Shown here in pieces: positions 37,122 to 47,410 of a stretch of 64,000 nt of DNA. The stretch lies in the NCBI GenBank assembly GCA_002707365.1, contig PAMQ01000017.1:114500-178499 (forward strand), given 5' to 3'. Made by a program: the position numbers and the translations under genes. Numbering within the stretch: the stretch's first letter is position 1; each line of letters opens with the position of its first letter. The notes under the pieces were generated by a model. It worked only from the letters and a program-made list of their open reading frames with translations. It was not told the DNA's origin and did not search any database. The DNA comes from Trueperaceae bacterium. Its GTDB lineage: Bacteria > Deinococcota > Deinococci > Deinococcales > Trueperaceae.

Positions 37122-37889
37122 CTATGAGATTTTAGAGAGGTTGAATATTAATGCTGCATTAGCATCTGTTTGTCGTTCTAGTTCTACTATTGAAATGCCT
37201 CTTATTGCTGCCATGAAATTCGCGACGATCCAAACATTGCTTGGAACGTTAGGCTTACCTCGTTTTGGATTAGGACTCAAGAAAGGACTATCAGTTTCTA
37301 ATAAGAGTCGGTGAGAAGGAACCAATTCTGCCGCTTTGTGTAAAGCTTTTGAATTCTTATAGGTTAGGTTCCCAGCAAAAGAAACCATCCAACCCATATC
37401 TAAACCTATCTCAAGTAAAGCTTCATTTCCGTTAAAGCAATGCAGAATGCCCTTCTTCAAATTAGATTCGGCAATTGCTTTTGCGGCTTTTTCCGAGGCC
37501 GCAAAACTACCTTTTTTGTCTCTAACATGTAGGATTAATGGTTTATCTACGGCCCTCGCTACAGTAACGTGCCACTCGAATAATTCGAGCTGTGCTTCTA
37601 GAGATTGAACATCCCAATGATTGTCGAAACCTGTTTCGCCGATCGCTACCACCTGAGAGTTTTGGGCGAGGGTGGAGATCTTAAGTCGAGCTTCAGGATT
37701 CGCAGCCTCATCTTTCTCGTTAGGGTGAATACCAACTGCTGCCCAAACTTTTTCAATTTGTTGGGCTAATTTTACAGTCGTCTGGCTAATACGTGCAGTC
37801 GTCCCGACGGTTATCAAGGCAGACAAGTCCTTGCCTATAACAGAATAAGGGACTTCACATTGATCAAGATGGCAATGGCTGTCTATCAC
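37122..37889 (-). CDS. tatD: TatD-family DNase
   Basis: Metal-dependent hydrolase of the TatD family, 3'-5' exonuclease/deoxyribonuclease in characterised members. 255 residues with MIDSHCHLDQ (metal HxH), AIGETGFDNHW (~86), LILHVRDKKG (~127), GILHCFNG (~153) and LLLETDSPFLSPNP (~202), all five metal positions. GTG start with TACTCT seven bases upstream. Confidence 0.93.
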   Translation of the reverse strand: MIDSHCHLDQCEVPYSVIGKDLSALITVGTTARISQTTVKLAQQIEKVWAAVGIHPNEKDEAANPEARLKISTLAQNSQVVAIGETGFDNHWDVQSLEAQLELFEWHVTVARAVDKPLILHVRDKKGSFAASEKAAKAIAESNLKKGILHCFNGNEALLEIGLDMGWMVSFAGNLTYKNSKALHKAAELVPSHRLLLETDSPFLSPNPKRGKPNVPSNVWIVANFMAAIRGISIVELERQTDANAALIFNLSKIS

Positions 37890-37896
37890 ACTTTCC

Positions 37897-37902
37897 AGAG
37901 TA
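37897..37902 (-). promoter_or_regulatory. -10 box, leaderless tatD
   Basis: TACTCT on the minus strand, seven bases before the GTG start at 37889. Confidence 0.45.
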
Positions 37903-38110
37903 CACTTTTGGCAGGATAGGAAGGCGATTTTAGCTAGGTCAAGTTCAAGTTAAACGGAAGCGAGCTAAGGCTTAAAAATTTACATGATTTAAGTCTTGAT
38001 CTTCAGGCGAAAAATCTGATAGGTCTAGACGGTCGATCAAACAAGGATGATCACGGTTGTTTAGCAAGAGGGGAGCAAAAAATTTCACGCTTTCGTGGTG
38101 AAATCATGCG

Positions 38111-38116
38111 TACTAT
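38111..38116 (+). promoter_or_regulatory. -10 box, near-leaderless rlpA
   Basis: TACTAT eight bases before ATG 38125. It lies inside the optional extension from GTG 38095, which favours the ATG. Confidence 0.4.
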
Positions 38117-38124
38117 TCTTTATA

Positions 38125-38769
38125 ATGAGACAATTGAAGAGGCTTGTTGCTATTGCTTTTCTTGGTTTTAGCTTTACGCAAAATTTGCCATCAACAATTG
38201 ACTTAGAGGTGTCGGGGTCGACAAGTAATATAGGCACGGACCCGATCCAGGTTAAGGAACAGGGAATCGCGTCATGGTATGGGCCAGGATTCCACGGAAA
38301 GACTACCGCTAATGGCGAGCGATTTGATACCACCCAGTTTACTGCTGCCCACAAGAGCCTCCCCTTCGATTCAATGGTCTCCGTGACCCGTTTGGATACT
38401 CAAAAGGAGGTTGTGGTTAGGATAAACGACCGTGGCCCCTTTGTCCCGGGTAGGATTATTGATCTTTCACGTGCTGCAGCAGAGGTACTTGGACTTGTCG
38501 AGACAGGAGTAACTTGGGTTGAGTTAGAGATAATGCAAATACGAGATGGGGAAGTTCCCCTAATTGGTGAGCCAAACCTGGTTGGACGACAAGTAAGATC
38601 TTGGCAACACAAACCGGGACAACTGCTTGTTCTATCATCTGGTAGCTATCCAGTGCCAATTATTGTTCGGGTTGTGAAGTCAGAGCTTATGGGTGTGGGT
38701 AATGGACTTATGGTTTCCCCAAATGTAGCCACATTACTGGGTGATCGAGCTACCATTATCGCTGATTAG
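38125..38769 (+). CDS. rlpA: RlpA-like protein (double-psi beta-barrel)
   Basis: Septal-ring lytic transglycosylase family; some members cleave naked glycan strands. About 214 residues: signal peptide at the N-terminus ([16 protein letters not shown]), then the DPBB domain from ~55 with [54 protein letters not shown] and AAAEVLGL. The catalytic-type Asp of NDRGPF and the His of GPGFHG are present. No lipobox Cys and no SPOR domain, unlike the Escherichia coli protein. Confidence 0.88.
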   Translation: MRQLKRLVAIAFLGFSFTQNLPSTIDLEVSGSTSNIGTDPIQVKEQGIASWYGPGFHGKTTANGERFDTTQFTAAHKSLPFDSMVSVTRLDTQKEVVVRINDRGPFVPGRIIDLSRAAAEVLGLVETGVTWVELEIMQIRDGEVPLIGEPNLVGRQVRSWQHKPGQLLVLSSGSYPVPIIVRVVKSELMGVGNGLMVSPNVATLLGDRATIIAD

Positions 38770-38803
38770 ATTGTTTCAGGTTAACCTACACTTTACTTTC
38801 CAA

Positions 38804-39586
38804 TTAACCTCGTTTACAGGCGCCTGTTATCTCTTTAGCAAGACGCTTGGTGGTGCCCTCTTTTCGGATTGCATGGATTAGAGCTGAACCAACCACGACT
38901 CCATCTGCCACTTCGGCGATTGCCCGGGCAGTCGTTTGGGATGAAACACCAAAACCTACGGCCACTGGTAAAGACGTTACCTCTCTAGTACGATTTACGA
39001 GTGCAGGTACCTCAGCAGGGAGCGCAGCTCTCGAACCAGTAACACCTGTGACAGAAACTGCATAAACGAAACCACTGCAGGAAGAAGTTACTTTTTGCAA
39101 ACGCTCCGTTGTTGAGGTTGGGGCTACTAAGAAAATAGTGGAAAGGTCGATAGGTATTGCCGCTTCGCGGAGAGCAGTTGCTTCTTCCGGAGGCAAATCC
39201 GGAAGTATTATCCCATCAGCGCCAGCTTGCTGAGCTGTGTGGACAAAACCGCTTTCGCCATTAGCGTAACAATAGATGGGATTGTAGTAAGTCATGATTA
39301 CTATTGGTTTGTTTGTCAATGACCGGAGTTCTCTAATTAATTCAAAAGTTGTTTCTGTTGTTACGCCCTGAGATAGAGCGGCTTCTGACGATTCTTGGAT
39401 GGTGGCTCCATCGCCGAGTGGGTCTGAAAACGGTAGTCCCACTTCCAGGATGTCAGCGAATTTAAGTAGATCAATTGCATGTTGCAAAAAATCGGTTGGA
39501 TTAGGAAATCCAGCTGTGAGAAAGGGGATAAAAGCCGCCCTATTCTCCTGTGCAGCAGTTTTGAAAGCGGTAGTAATGCGATTCAT
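38804..39586 (-). CDS. trpA: Tryptophan synthase alpha chain
   Basis: Splits indole-3-glycerol phosphate to indole. 260 residues; the catalytic Glu in [20 protein letters not shown] (~45) and Asp in the same motif, plus [26 protein letters not shown] and [11 protein letters not shown] are present. ATG overlaps the trpB stop (ATGA). Confidence 0.97.
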   Translation of the reverse strand: MNRITTAFKTAAQENRAAFIPFLTAGFPNPTDFLQHAIDLLKFADILEVGLPFSDPLGDGATIQESSEAALSQGVTTETTFELIRELRSLTNKPIVIMTYYNPIYCYANGESGFVHTAQQAGADGIILPDLPPEEATALREAAIPIDLSTIFLVAPTSTTERLQKVTSSCSGFVYAVSVTGVTGSRAALPAEVPALVNRTREVTSLPVAVGFGVSSQTTARAIAEVADGVVVGSALIHAIRKEGTTKRLAKEITGACKRG

Positions 39587-40794
39587 AAATCGGCCTCGCT
39601 GTTCATCACCTGCATTGCCTCAGTGGCGTCTTTATCGCCTCTACCAGAAAGATTAACAACAAGGATTTGTTCGGCATCCATATTTGGGGCTACTTGGATG
39701 CTGTGGGCGATAGCGTGGGCGCTTTCAAGAGCAGGGATAATGCCTTCGGTTTCACTCAAAACCCGAAAGCCGTTAAGAGCTTCATCATCGTTGACTGAGA
39801 CATATGTAGCCAAACCATTGTCCGCAAAAAAGCTATGTTCTGGACCAACACCAGGGTAGTCCAATCCAGCAGAAATTGAGTGAGCAGGAGTGATCTGACC
39901 ATTATCGTCAGACATCAGGTGCATCATGGCACCGTGTAAAACCCCAATCTTCCCAGCATTTATGCTAGCTGCGTGTTGGCCGCTATCCATACCCTTTCCT
40001 GCTGCCTCAACGCCGACTAGAGTTGGTCGTAGTTCAGGAGGAAGATAAGCAAACGGTGCGAACATTCCAATTGCATTAGAACCGCCACCAACACACGCAA
40101 TTACGGTATCTGGTATTTCACGACCTTCAGCAAGTTTAAGCTGAGACATAGTTTCCTGACCGATTATGCTCTGGAAGTCACGAACAATCATAGGGTACGG
40201 ATGGGGGCCGACGACAGACCCAATAATATAGAAAGTATCCCGAACATTTGTCACCCAATCCCGGATAGCCTCGTTGGTAGCATCTTTTAGAGTTTTGCTA
40301 CCGCTCGATACTGGACGCACCTCAGCACCAAGTAATTTCATGCGAAAAACATTTAAAGACTGCCTTCGTACATCTTCCTCTCCCATATAAACAACGCAAT
40401 CAAGCCCAAAAAGGGCTGCTGCTGTGGCACTTGCGACACCATGCTGACCTGCTCCTGTTTCAGCAATAATCCGTTTTTTACCCATACGTACGGCTAATAA
40501 GGCCTGCCCTATAGTGTTGTTGATTTTATGGGCACCCGTATGATTTAGATCCTCTCGTTTCAAATAGATTCTAGCTCCGCCTAAATACTTGCTGAGATTT
40601 TCCGCTTGATATAGCAGGCTTGGACGTCCTACATAGGTTTCCAAATATCTCTTGAACTCGCATTTAAACGCTTCTTCTTGACTTGCTTGTAAGTAGGTTT
40701 CCGTTAACTGGTCCAGAGCTGGGATTAAAGTTTCTGGGACGTAACGACCACCATAAGGACCAAAACGACCTTGGGCATCGGGGTAGGGAAACAT
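39583..40794 (-). CDS. trpB: Tryptophan synthase beta chain
   Basis: PLP enzyme joining indole and serine. 403 residues; PLP Lys in [16 protein letters not shown] (~87), [22 protein letters not shown] (phosphate loop) and the C-terminal serine-type PLP pocket. First gene of trpB-trpA; AGGAGT ribosome site nine bases before ATG. Confidence 0.97.
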   Translation of the reverse strand: MFPYPDAQGRFGPYGGRYVPETLIPALDQLTETYLQASQEEAFKCEFKRYLETYVGRPSLLYQAENLSKYLGGARIYLKREDLNHTGAHKINNTIGQALLAVRMGKKRIIAETGAGQHGVASATAAALFGLDCVVYMGEEDVRRQSLNVFRMKLLGAEVRPVSSGSKTLKDATNEAIRDWVTNVRDTFYIIGSVVGPHPYPMIVRDFQSIIGQETMSQLKLAEGREIPDTVIACVGGGSNAIGMFAPFAYLPPELRPTLVGVEAAGKGMDSGQHAASINAGKIGVLHGAMMHLMSDDNGQITPAHSISAGLDYPGVGPEHSFFADNGLATYVSVNDDEALNGFRVLSETEGIIPALESAHAIAHSIQVAPNMDAEQILVVNLSGRGDKDATEAMQVMNSEADL

Positions 40795-40976
40795 TCAGGG
40801 GACTCCTAAAAAGTAAACAGTGGTTGTTTGAAAACGATAGGGGCGGATTAATGAAGACGCCACTACCAACGTTGGTGGTGCCACTTGAAGCTTCTTGGAG
40901 TACGCTCTCGTCTCCTATAGGCCATGACACACTGTAGCTGAACTAACAGGACTTCGCTAGTGGGGGGAGTAGCAAC
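40795..40976 (-). promoter_or_regulatory. trpBA leader with a palindromic hairpin
   Basis: 182 nt between gluQ and trpB. On the minus strand there is an imperfect 24-nt hairpin centred on the perfect palindrome ACCAACGTTGGT (40865-40876). The string AACGTTGGTAGTGGCG bears a loose likeness to the T-box antiterminator core, but no Trp specifier loop could be fixed. Could be an operator instead. Confidence 0.3.
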
Positions 40977-41936
40977 CTAAAAGGTTTTAAGCCAGGTGAG
41001 ATGAGAATCCGAAAGTCTAAATGGCCTAGGTCTGATTCTGTCGATATCAAAATAGGGCAGAAGATCAATTGCTGAAAGAGGCTCTGGCTTCTCAATAAGG
41101 CCCAGAGAAAAACCAAGAAGACCCACGATCCGATTTGCTGGGACTCCGGCCTCCCTAAGAGCTCGGAGGGTAAGAGAACCCGTGCGTTTCGACATGCGCT
41201 TCCCTTCGGCCGTATGTACCATAGGTACGTGAGCAAATACGGGAGGCGAGCTACCCAGCAATTTATAGAGAACGATCTGAGTTGGGGTGCTACTAAGTAA
41301 ATCGTCACCCCGAACTACTTCTGTTATGCCCATGGCTGCGTCGTCAAGGACAGTAGCAAAGTGGTATGCCCAAGCGCCATCGGCTCTACAAACTAGGATA
41401 TCCCCAACACTTTCCAGTGCTGAAGCGGATTTGGTGCCAGTCAAGATATCTACAAAATTGACTATTGATTCAGATATACGTAGCCTCGTGCTAGGCAATT
41501 TTCCTGAACTAATCTTTTGGGGAGAAGTTAGTTTATTTGCCTGCCGTTCGGCCTCGCCATAAACTATAGGTTGTCCATGGGGAGCAGAGGATAACGTACG
41601 AAGATCCTTCCGAGAGAGGAAGCAGGGGAAGGTCAACCCATTTGATTTAAGAAATTGTAATGCGGCTTCGTAACGATCGTTAAGTTGACTTTGTCGATAG
41701 GGACCATAAGGACCACCGATATCTGGGCCCTCATCCCAATCAATACCTAGCCAACGAAGTTCATCGAGATTCCCGAGTACAGTTTCTGGAACTGTACGGG
41801 TGCTATCTAGATCGTCAACTCTGATAACAAATGTGCCTAGATTCTTTCTGGCCCGCCACCAAGAAATCAGTGCTGTCCGGGCATTACCTAAGTGGAGCCA
41901 ACCGGTGGGACTAGGTGCAAATCGACCGCGGTACAA
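40977..41936 (-). CDS. gluQ: Glutamyl-Q tRNA(Asp) synthetase
   Basis: Truncated GluRS paralogue that attaches glutamate to queuosine of tRNA-Asp. 319 residues, lacking the anticodon-binding half of GluRS (about 470 residues). Class I signatures: RFAPSPTGWLHLGNART (HIGH-type) and GKRMSKRTGS (KMSKS-type). The zinc Cys ligands known in the Escherichia coli enzyme are mostly missing here (only PCFLSRKD). TTG start at 41936, four bases after xpt; end of the sucC-sucD-xpt run. Confidence 0.88.
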   Translation of the reverse strand: MYRGRFAPSPTGWLHLGNARTALISWWRARKNLGTFVIRVDDLDSTRTVPETVLGNLDELRWLGIDWDEGPDIGGPYGPYRQSQLNDRYEAALQFLKSNGLTFPCFLSRKDLRTLSSAPHGQPIVYGEAERQANKLTSPQKISSGKLPSTRLRISESIVNFVDILTGTKSASALESVGDILVCRADGAWAYHFATVLDDAAMGITEVVRGDDLLSSTPTQIVLYKLLGSSPPVFAHVPMVHTAEGKRMSKRTGSLTLRALREAGVPANRIVGLLGFSLGLIEKPEPLSAIDLLPYFDIDRIRPRPFRLSDSHLTWLKTF

Positions 41937-41939
41937 AAT

Positions 41940-42521
41940 TCAAGCACCTAGTTCAATCTTACCAGCGTTAATGGCTGTAATACGTGCCAGGCTTATCACG
42001 GGAATGTCCAGATCCTTGAGTCGTTCTCGACCCCCCTCGAAGACTTTTTCAATCACGCATCCGACACCTAGAAGGGTTGCGCCTGCCTCTCGTACTAAAT
42101 TAATTAGGCTTTGTAAAGTCTTTCCAGTGGATAGGAAATCATCGATAAGAATAACTTTGTCACTCTGATTTAGGTATTGGCTGGATATTATAAGGTCGCT
42201 CAAGTCTTTCTTTGTGGGGCTGATTATCTTCGTACTGTATGTTTTACCGGACATAGTTATGGGTAATTTCTTCCGAGCGAAAACGACCGGTACCTTATAG
42301 AATAATCCGGTAGCTAGTGCCGGCGCGATGCCACTAACTTCTGCTGTGACAATTTTACTTGCAGTTTTGACGCCTTGTTCTTGAAAAGCTTTATGGAGCT
42401 CCCGACCTATAGACACAGTCAATTCGGGATCAAGCTGATGATTCAAGAAGCTGTCTACTTTGAGGATCCCACCAGCAAGACCTTGGCCTTCTGTTAGGAT
42501 GCGTCTTTTAAGTTCATCCAT
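41940..42521 (-). CDS. xpt: Xanthine phosphoribosyltransferase
   Basis: Converts xanthine and PRPP to XMP. 193 residues of the Bacillus-type Xpt: start MDELKRRILTEGQ, SFLNHQLDP, TAEVSGIAPALATGL, VVFARKKLP and the PRPP loop VILIDDFLSTGKT (~127). No purine riboswitch in front, since it lies seven bases after sucD. Confidence 0.93.
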   Translation of the reverse strand: MDELKRRILTEGQGLAGGILKVDSFLNHQLDPELTVSIGRELHKAFQEQGVKTASKIVTAEVSGIAPALATGLFYKVPVVFARKKLPITMSGKTYSTKIISPTKKDLSDLIISSQYLNQSDKVILIDDFLSTGKTLQSLINLVREAGATLLGVGCVIEKVFEGGRERLKDLDIPVISLARITAINAGKIELGA

Positions 42522-42528
42522 CGTACAT

Positions 42529-43467
42529 TTACAAAGCCTTCGATTGGTTAATAGCGGAGAGCATGGCTTTTCCCATGCCTGAAGGGCTTTCAGCTATTAC
42601 CACGCTCGCATTCCGTAGAGCTTTAATTTTATTCCCGGCAGCGCCTTCGCTCCCAGAAATGATAGCGCCTGCATGTCCCATTCGCCTTCCAGGGGGAGCA
42701 GTTGTGCCCGCAATATAGGCTGCAACAGGTTTGGTCATGTTCTCCTCAATCCACGTTGCTGCCTCTTCTTCGGCAGATCCACCAATTTCGCCAATTAACA
42801 TTACTCCGTCTGTGTCTGGGTCATCTTCAAACAGTGTAAGTGCGTCAACAAAATTGGTCCCTATTATTGGATCACCACCAATTCCTATGGCTGTAGTCTG
42901 TCCCAGGCTATTCTGAGAAAGTTGATTGACAGCCTCGTATGTGAGCGTGCCGGATCGACTGATAACTCCGATCCGACCGGTCTTGTGGATATAACCAGGC
43001 ATAATCCCGATTTTGCACTCTTGGGGAGTAATGATCCCAGGGCAATTTGGGCCAATGAGGCGGGTTGAATGTCTTTCTAAGTAGTGCTTTACGCGAATCA
43101 TGTCTAGGGTTGGAATGTGTTCGGTTATCGTAATGATTAAGGGAATGCCTGCTTCAGCTGATTCCATGATTGCGTCGGCAGCAAATGGTGCTGGAACAAA
43201 TATGATTGCTGCGTTAGCTTTAGTCTCTTTGACAGCCTCGCGGACGGTTGAAAATATAGGGACGCTTTGTCTGTAAGTATCTGGCCGGCCTTGGACTCCA
43301 CTGTGGTCTGTTGTCCCTTCAAATACTATCTGTTCTCCGGCGCGAGTTGGGTGTGTGGCTGCAACAACTTTCGTCCCATACGCGATACATTTGTCGGTAT
43401 GAAAGTGTCCGGCACTGCCGAGCCCTTGGATTAGAAGTCTAGTGTTTTTATCGACGAGAACGCTCAT
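42529..43467 (-). CDS. sucD: Succinyl-CoA ligase subunit alpha
   Basis: CoA-binding subunit of the citric acid cycle enzyme. 312 residues; N-terminal [18 protein letters not shown] with CoA-binding Gly-rich loop, [10 protein letters not shown], and the phospho-His in [15 protein letters not shown] (~255). The N-terminus reads GSAGHFHT where most members have GKxGxFH. Overlaps sucC by four bases (ATGA). Confidence 0.96.
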   Translation of the reverse strand: MSVLVDKNTRLLIQGLGSAGHFHTDKCIAYGTKVVAATHPTRAGEQIVFEGTTDHSGVQGRPDTYRQSVPIFSTVREAVKETKANAAIIFVPAPFAADAIMESAEAGIPLIITITEHIPTLDMIRVKHYLERHSTRLIGPNCPGIITPQECKIGIMPGYIHKTGRIGVISRSGTLTYEAVNQLSQNSLGQTTAIGIGGDPIIGTNFVDALTLFEDDPDTDGVMLIGEIGGSAEEEAATWIEENMTKPVAAYIAGTTAPPGRRMGHAGAIISGSEGAAGNKIKALRNASVVIAESPSGMGKAMLSAINQSKAL

Positions 43468-44687
43468 TGGGAGAGCCTCACGATTTGTACTGCGCCGTCC
43501 TTCATTTCTGCGGCAGAGATTACGTTTAAGCCAGACGCATTTATGATTTGTCTGCCGAGGTCGACATTGGTTCCTTCTAGGCGAACTACTAGGGGTACCT
43601 TTAGACCTGTTTGCATTACTGCTTCAACTATCCCGTTAGCGATAACATCGCACCGCATGATCCCACCGAAGATGTTGACGAAAATTCCGCGAACTTTTGG
43701 ATCTTGAGTGATGATTTTGAAGGCGGCAGTGACATTTTCAGTACTAGCGCTACCCCCAACGTCAAGGAAATTAGCTGGTTCGCCGCCAACTTGCTTAATC
43801 ATGTCCATCGTGGCCATAGCGAGCCCTGCTCCATTTACTAAACAACCGATATTGCCAGTTAACTTAATAAAGTTAAGTTCATACTTACTAGCTTCTATCT
43901 CTGCAGGGTCCTCTTCACTAAGGTCACGGAGTTCGAGCAGGTCTTTTTGCCGAAACAAAGAGTTATCGTCGATAGAAAATTTCGCGTCAAGCGCGATTAC
44001 TTCATCGTCTTGAGTTACTACTACTGGGTTTAACTCAATCAGGTCACTATCAACGGTTTCCGCTAACCTACTAACACGGCTTATAAACGTGCTGCAATTT
44101 CGGAGACTGTTCCCTCGGAGGCCTAATTTCCAAGATAACGCGTGTGCCTGGAAGGGAAGAAGGCCTAGTGCTGGGTCAATTGTTTCTTTAAGAAGCGTAC
44201 TTGGGTTGGCACTAGCCAATTCTTCTACGGCTGTCCCTCCCTGGTCTAATGCTAATACCATGTTTCTGTGTTGTTTACGGTCTAGCACAATGGAAATATA
44301 TAGTTCACGTCTGATTTCGACACCCTGTTCGATATATAACCTGTTTACGAGCTTTCCTTCATGCCCAGTTTGTGTAGTTACGAGAGTAGATCCGAGCATT
44401 CTTCTAGCGAGGTCCCGGACCTGCTGTTCAGCTGACTTAACCCCCTGTTGAAGGTCTGCACGGACTACGTTAATACCAGGCAGGTGGGAATCCTCCAAGA
44501 AACTACCTTTACCTCGGCCACCAGCGTGAATCTGGGCTTTGACAATTAGAACTTTATAACTCGAGTTTTCCAGGAGAGGACGAACGGATTGAACAGCTTC
44601 GTCGACTGTGTGGACCATGCGTCCCTGGGGGACCATAATGCCGTGTTTTTGTAAGATATGCTTTGCCTGGTATTCGTGCAAATTCAA
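43464..44687 (-). CDS. sucC: Succinyl-CoA ligase subunit beta
   Basis: ATP-grasp subunit, 407 residues from the TTG at 44687. That start gives [13 protein letters not shown], the exact family N-terminus, and has GGAG six bases upstream; the frame stays open to TTG 44699. [10 protein letters not shown] (~48), [29 protein letters not shown] (~325) and [12 protein letters not shown] are present. Confidence 0.96.
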   Translation of the reverse strand: MNLHEYQAKHILQKHGIMVPQGRMVHTVDEAVQSVRPLLENSSYKVLIVKAQIHAGGRGKGSFLEDSHLPGINVVRADLQQGVKSAEQQVRDLARRMLGSTLVTTQTGHEGKLVNRLYIEQGVEIRRELYISIVLDRKQHRNMVLALDQGGTAVEELASANPSTLLKETIDPALGLLPFQAHALSWKLGLRGNSLRNCSTFISRVSRLAETVDSDLIELNPVVVTQDDEVIALDAKFSIDDNSLFRQKDLLELRDLSEEDPAEIEASKYELNFIKLTGNIGCLVNGAGLAMATMDMIKQVGGEPANFLDVGGSASTENVTAAFKIITQDPKVRGIFVNIFGGIMRCDVIANGIVEAVMQTGLKVPLVVRLEGTNVDLGRQIINASGLNVISAAEMKDGAVQIVRLSQ

Positions 44688-45346
44688 AAGAGGCTCCAAA
44701 CTTGTTTCGGCACCTTAAATATTTTGAAGAGTGAGAGGCATTCAGAAAAAATCCCGCTTCTTCTTCCGTTCCTCTTCTACCGTTATTCTATGGTTCAAGA
44801 ATATTCTACGAGGAATTTCGTGGTTATCCCCTCTACAACCGGGGCTACAGTAGTTTAACCTAAAGTCTATTTAAGTTTTTGGTGTTATTTCTAGCAACCT
44901 CATGTTTATTGGACTAACGGTAATTGCGACAAGGATTAGACAGCGGAAGGATACGATACGTCACTGTTTCCGTTGAATCTAGCTCAGGTGTTTGTCAATC
45001 GTTACAGGGAAGTTCGTGCCATGTCTATGTGATGGAGCCTAGGACATTTTTGTCCAGACTTAGAGCATTTAGAAAGTCCCATAGCATAGAAATGGGATAT
45101 TGGCCTTTTGGCTTGTGAAAAAAACTTAAGTGATCCTCGGGTGCGTCCCTTTTCGTTCTTATCGTTTAACCCGTTGCTCTTTAGAATCCAGAGGCCATTC
45201 AGTACAAATATGGTGACTACTTTGTGCGAAAGCGTCGGGATCTCTGAGTTATCCTGGCTTAAGGCTGGCATGACGACAGTCTGATTACTGTGACTGGTAA
45301 GCTTGATTTAGGGCCTGTGAATAGTTGACCCTAATTGAGGTGACGC
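44688..45346. other. Long intergenic region sucC/lgt
   Basis: 659 nt between divergent genes. Short open frames on both strands lack recognisable domains and ribosome sites. Small stem-loops occur (GGACA/TGTCC at 45042-45055, CCCAT/ATGGG at about 45079). No tRNA, 6S-, SRP- or RNase P-like motif was found. Promoters for both genes are expected here. Confidence 0.35.
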
Positions 45347-46264
45347 ATGGATCCTGTGATGCTACAAATTGGACCTGTGATGATTCGCTGGTACGGCTTC
45401 CTCATAGCTATGGGTGTGATGCTCGGTACCCTTTGGGCAGCCAGATTGGCTGTGAGGCGTAATTTAGACGTTGACGCCTTGTTAGAGATGGCTCCCTATC
45501 TTGTGTTTTCAGGATTAATTGGCGCCCGCCTTGTATACGTGATTACTAGCCCACAAGCTTTTTTCGGACTAGATGGCAGATTTCTTGACGTAATAAAGAT
45601 TTGGGAGGGCGGGATAAGTATTCATGGTGGAATTTTGGGCGTGATGATTGCTGCCCAGGTTTTCACGAAAATTAAGAAGATAAACATGTGGTCCTATTTA
45701 GACCTTATGACCCCGCTTGGCGCACTAGGCATTATGGGAGGTAGGGTCGGTAATTTCCTTAACGGTACTGACACAGGAGGAAGGCTTACCGAGTGGGGTA
45801 TAGGCTTTGTTTGGCCGAAAATTGGCTCACCAACTTTCGGGGAATTTGGGCGACTTTTTTTCGGGGATACATTATGGCGGTATTATCCCCCTGCCTGCGG
45901 TTCCGTAATTGCAGGAGGAGATTCGTGTGTTGTTCATCTTACTCCGCTCTACGGCTTCCTAGTTGGCCTAATACTACTGTTTGTTTCTCTTTGGGCTTTA
46001 CAAGGTCGTAAGTCTCCGGGTTTTGCCTTTGCGCAGTTTGCGCTTTGGTATTCTATATTGCGAAGCACTATAGAAGAGCCTTTTCGAGACAACCCGCTTT
46101 TTTGGAAGGTTTACCTCAACGATCAGGTGGGCATTGGGGGATTAACTTTAACGCAAATTGTAAGTGTTCCGATAATATTACTTGCTATATATTCTTTGCT
46201 AGTTATAAATTCCAATAGAAATGTTCAGTCTGATCAAATAGCTGTTAGTGATAGGCGTCCTTGA
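45347..46264 (+). CDS. lgt: Prolipoprotein diacylglyceryl transferase
   Basis: Inner-membrane enzyme that lipidates the lipobox Cys of prolipoproteins. 305 residues, about seven membrane helices; the Lgt signature GGRVGNFLNGTDTGGRLTEWGIGF (first 20 residues from Gly) lies near residue 133, after ISIHGGILGVMIA, and FGRLFFGDTLWRYYPP follows. GAGGTGA ribosome site upstream. The stop shares a base with the next gene (TGATG). Confidence 0.93.
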   Translation: MDPVMLQIGPVMIRWYGFLIAMGVMLGTLWAARLAVRRNLDVDALLEMAPYLVFSGLIGARLVYVITSPQAFFGLDGRFLDVIKIWEGGISIHGGILGVMIAAQVFTKIKKINMWSYLDLMTPLGALGIMGGRVGNFLNGTDTGGRLTEWGIGFVWPKIGSPTFGEFGRLFFGDTLWRYYPPACGSVIAGGDSCVVHLTPLYGFLVGLILLFVSLWALQGRKSPGFAFAQFALWYSILRSTIEEPFRDNPLFWKVYLNDQVGIGGLTLTQIVSVPIILLAIYSLLVINSNRNVQSDQIAVSDRRP

Positions 46265-47346
46265 TGAAAAATGATGGTCTGTTGAGGCCAGAAGATAACG
46301 AAATTATGAAAAATAAAGGCAGGGGTTGTGGTGCTATAAGTCCTGCGGTTGATCCCCCAACTAAATCTTCTCGAAGGCCGTTGGCGGTTGTTGTGCTCGC
46401 CGGAGGCAAAGGCACCAGGATGAAGTCTTCTATTCACAAGATGCTGCAACCGTTAGCAGGTAGGCCGATGCTTGAATATGTTCTTATGGCTGTCTCGGGT
46501 TTATCTCCCGAGCGCACTGTCGTAGTAGTTGGTCATGATGCGGAGGCAGTCTCTGCTCGCTTCAGGAAATCGGGAATTAGCTTTGCTTATCAATCAGAAC
46601 AGCTCGGTACTGGTCACGCTTTACTTCAGTCGTACCGGATCTTAAAAGGTTTTGGGGGCGATATTTTGGTTGTTAATGGAGATGCACCTCTAATTACCAC
46701 GGGACTACTAAGAAGGCTTTATCGTCATCATTTAGTTAAGCACGGCAATATGTCGTTACTAACCTTCTGCGTTAAAGATCCCAACGGTTTTGGCCGCATA
46801 TTCCGGAAATCTGACGGGCGGGTATCACGAATCATTGAACACAAGGATTGTGATGTTGAGGCTCTTGGCATACATGAGGTAAATACGGGTCTTTATGTAT
46901 TTGACTATAGGGTATTTGATTTAGCTCAGGATATCTCAAACTCAAATCATGCAGGAGAGTACCTAATTACTGACCTAGTACAGCTATATACGGAGGGGGG
47001 TTATAAGGTCGAAGCTGTTAAGGGTGCTGGTTCGGTAGGGGTAGCTTTAGGTGTTAATGATCGAAGTCAACTGGTTGAGGCTGAGAAAGTTTTAAGGCAC
47101 CGGATCAGGCAGCGATGGTTAAAAAGGGGGGTTACCTTTACGGATATCAAGTCAATTACAATCGATGACACGGTTAGCATTGGGCGTGCTGTTGAACTTG
47201 GCGCGAAAGTCAAGTTGTTAGGTACAACCTCAGTTGGAGACTTAGCCCAAGTTGGAGCGCACTCTGAGTTAACGGATTGTGAAGTTATAAAAGGCGCCGA
47301 GGTGCCCTGCCATACAGTCGCAAAGAACGAAAAATTTGATTCCTAG
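46264..47346 (+). CDS. GlmU-like UDP-GlcNAc pyrophosphorylase, lacking most of the acetyltransferase domain
   Basis: 360 residues. After a 38-residue charged extension comes the uridylyltransferase fold: AVVVLAGGKGTRMKSSIHKM (~40), YQSEQLGTGHAL, VVNGDAPLITT, GFGRIFRKSDG, IIEHKD and EVNTGLYVFD, GEYLITDLVQL. The protein stops after about three hexapeptide turns (TIDDTVSIGRAVELGAKVKL region), whereas full GlmU runs on for another 100 residues carrying the acetyl-CoA site. So it can be expected to make UDP-GlcNAc from GlcNAc-1-P only. Coupled to lgt. Confidence 0.85.
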   Translation: MKNDGLLRPEDNEIMKNKGRGCGAISPAVDPPTKSSRRPLAVVVLAGGKGTRMKSSIHKMLQPLAGRPMLEYVLMAVSGLSPERTVVVVGHDAEAVSARFRKSGISFAYQSEQLGTGHALLQSYRILKGFGGDILVVNGDAPLITTGLLRRLYRHHLVKHGNMSLLTFCVKDPNGFGRIFRKSDGRVSRIIEHKDCDVEALGIHEVNTGLYVFDYRVFDLAQDISNSNHAGEYLITDLVQLYTEGGYKVEAVKGAGSVGVALGVNDRSQLVEAEKVLRHRIRQRWLKRGVTFTDIKSITIDDTVSIGRAVELGAKVKLLGTTSVGDLAQVGAHSELTDCEVIKGAEVPCHTVAKNEKFDS

Positions 47347-47397
47347 AGTAGGTGCTAGAGATAGAAATACGAGCCATAATTAGGGCAAGATACGTGG

Positions 47398-47403
47398 TAA
47401 AGT
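47398..47403 (+). promoter_or_regulatory. -10 box, leaderless carA
   Basis: TAAAGT seven bases before the carA ATG, no Shine-Dalgarno between. Confidence 0.5.
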
Positions 47404-47410
47404 ACGTCTA

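Noticed and set aside
41940..42521. Purine riboswitch in front of xpt
   Set aside because: Only seven bases separate xpt from sucD, leaving no room for an aptamer.
44924..45271. Open frames of 64 and 89 codons in the sucC/lgt gap
   Set aside because: Overlap each other on opposite strands, no domain, no start signal of either type used in this window.
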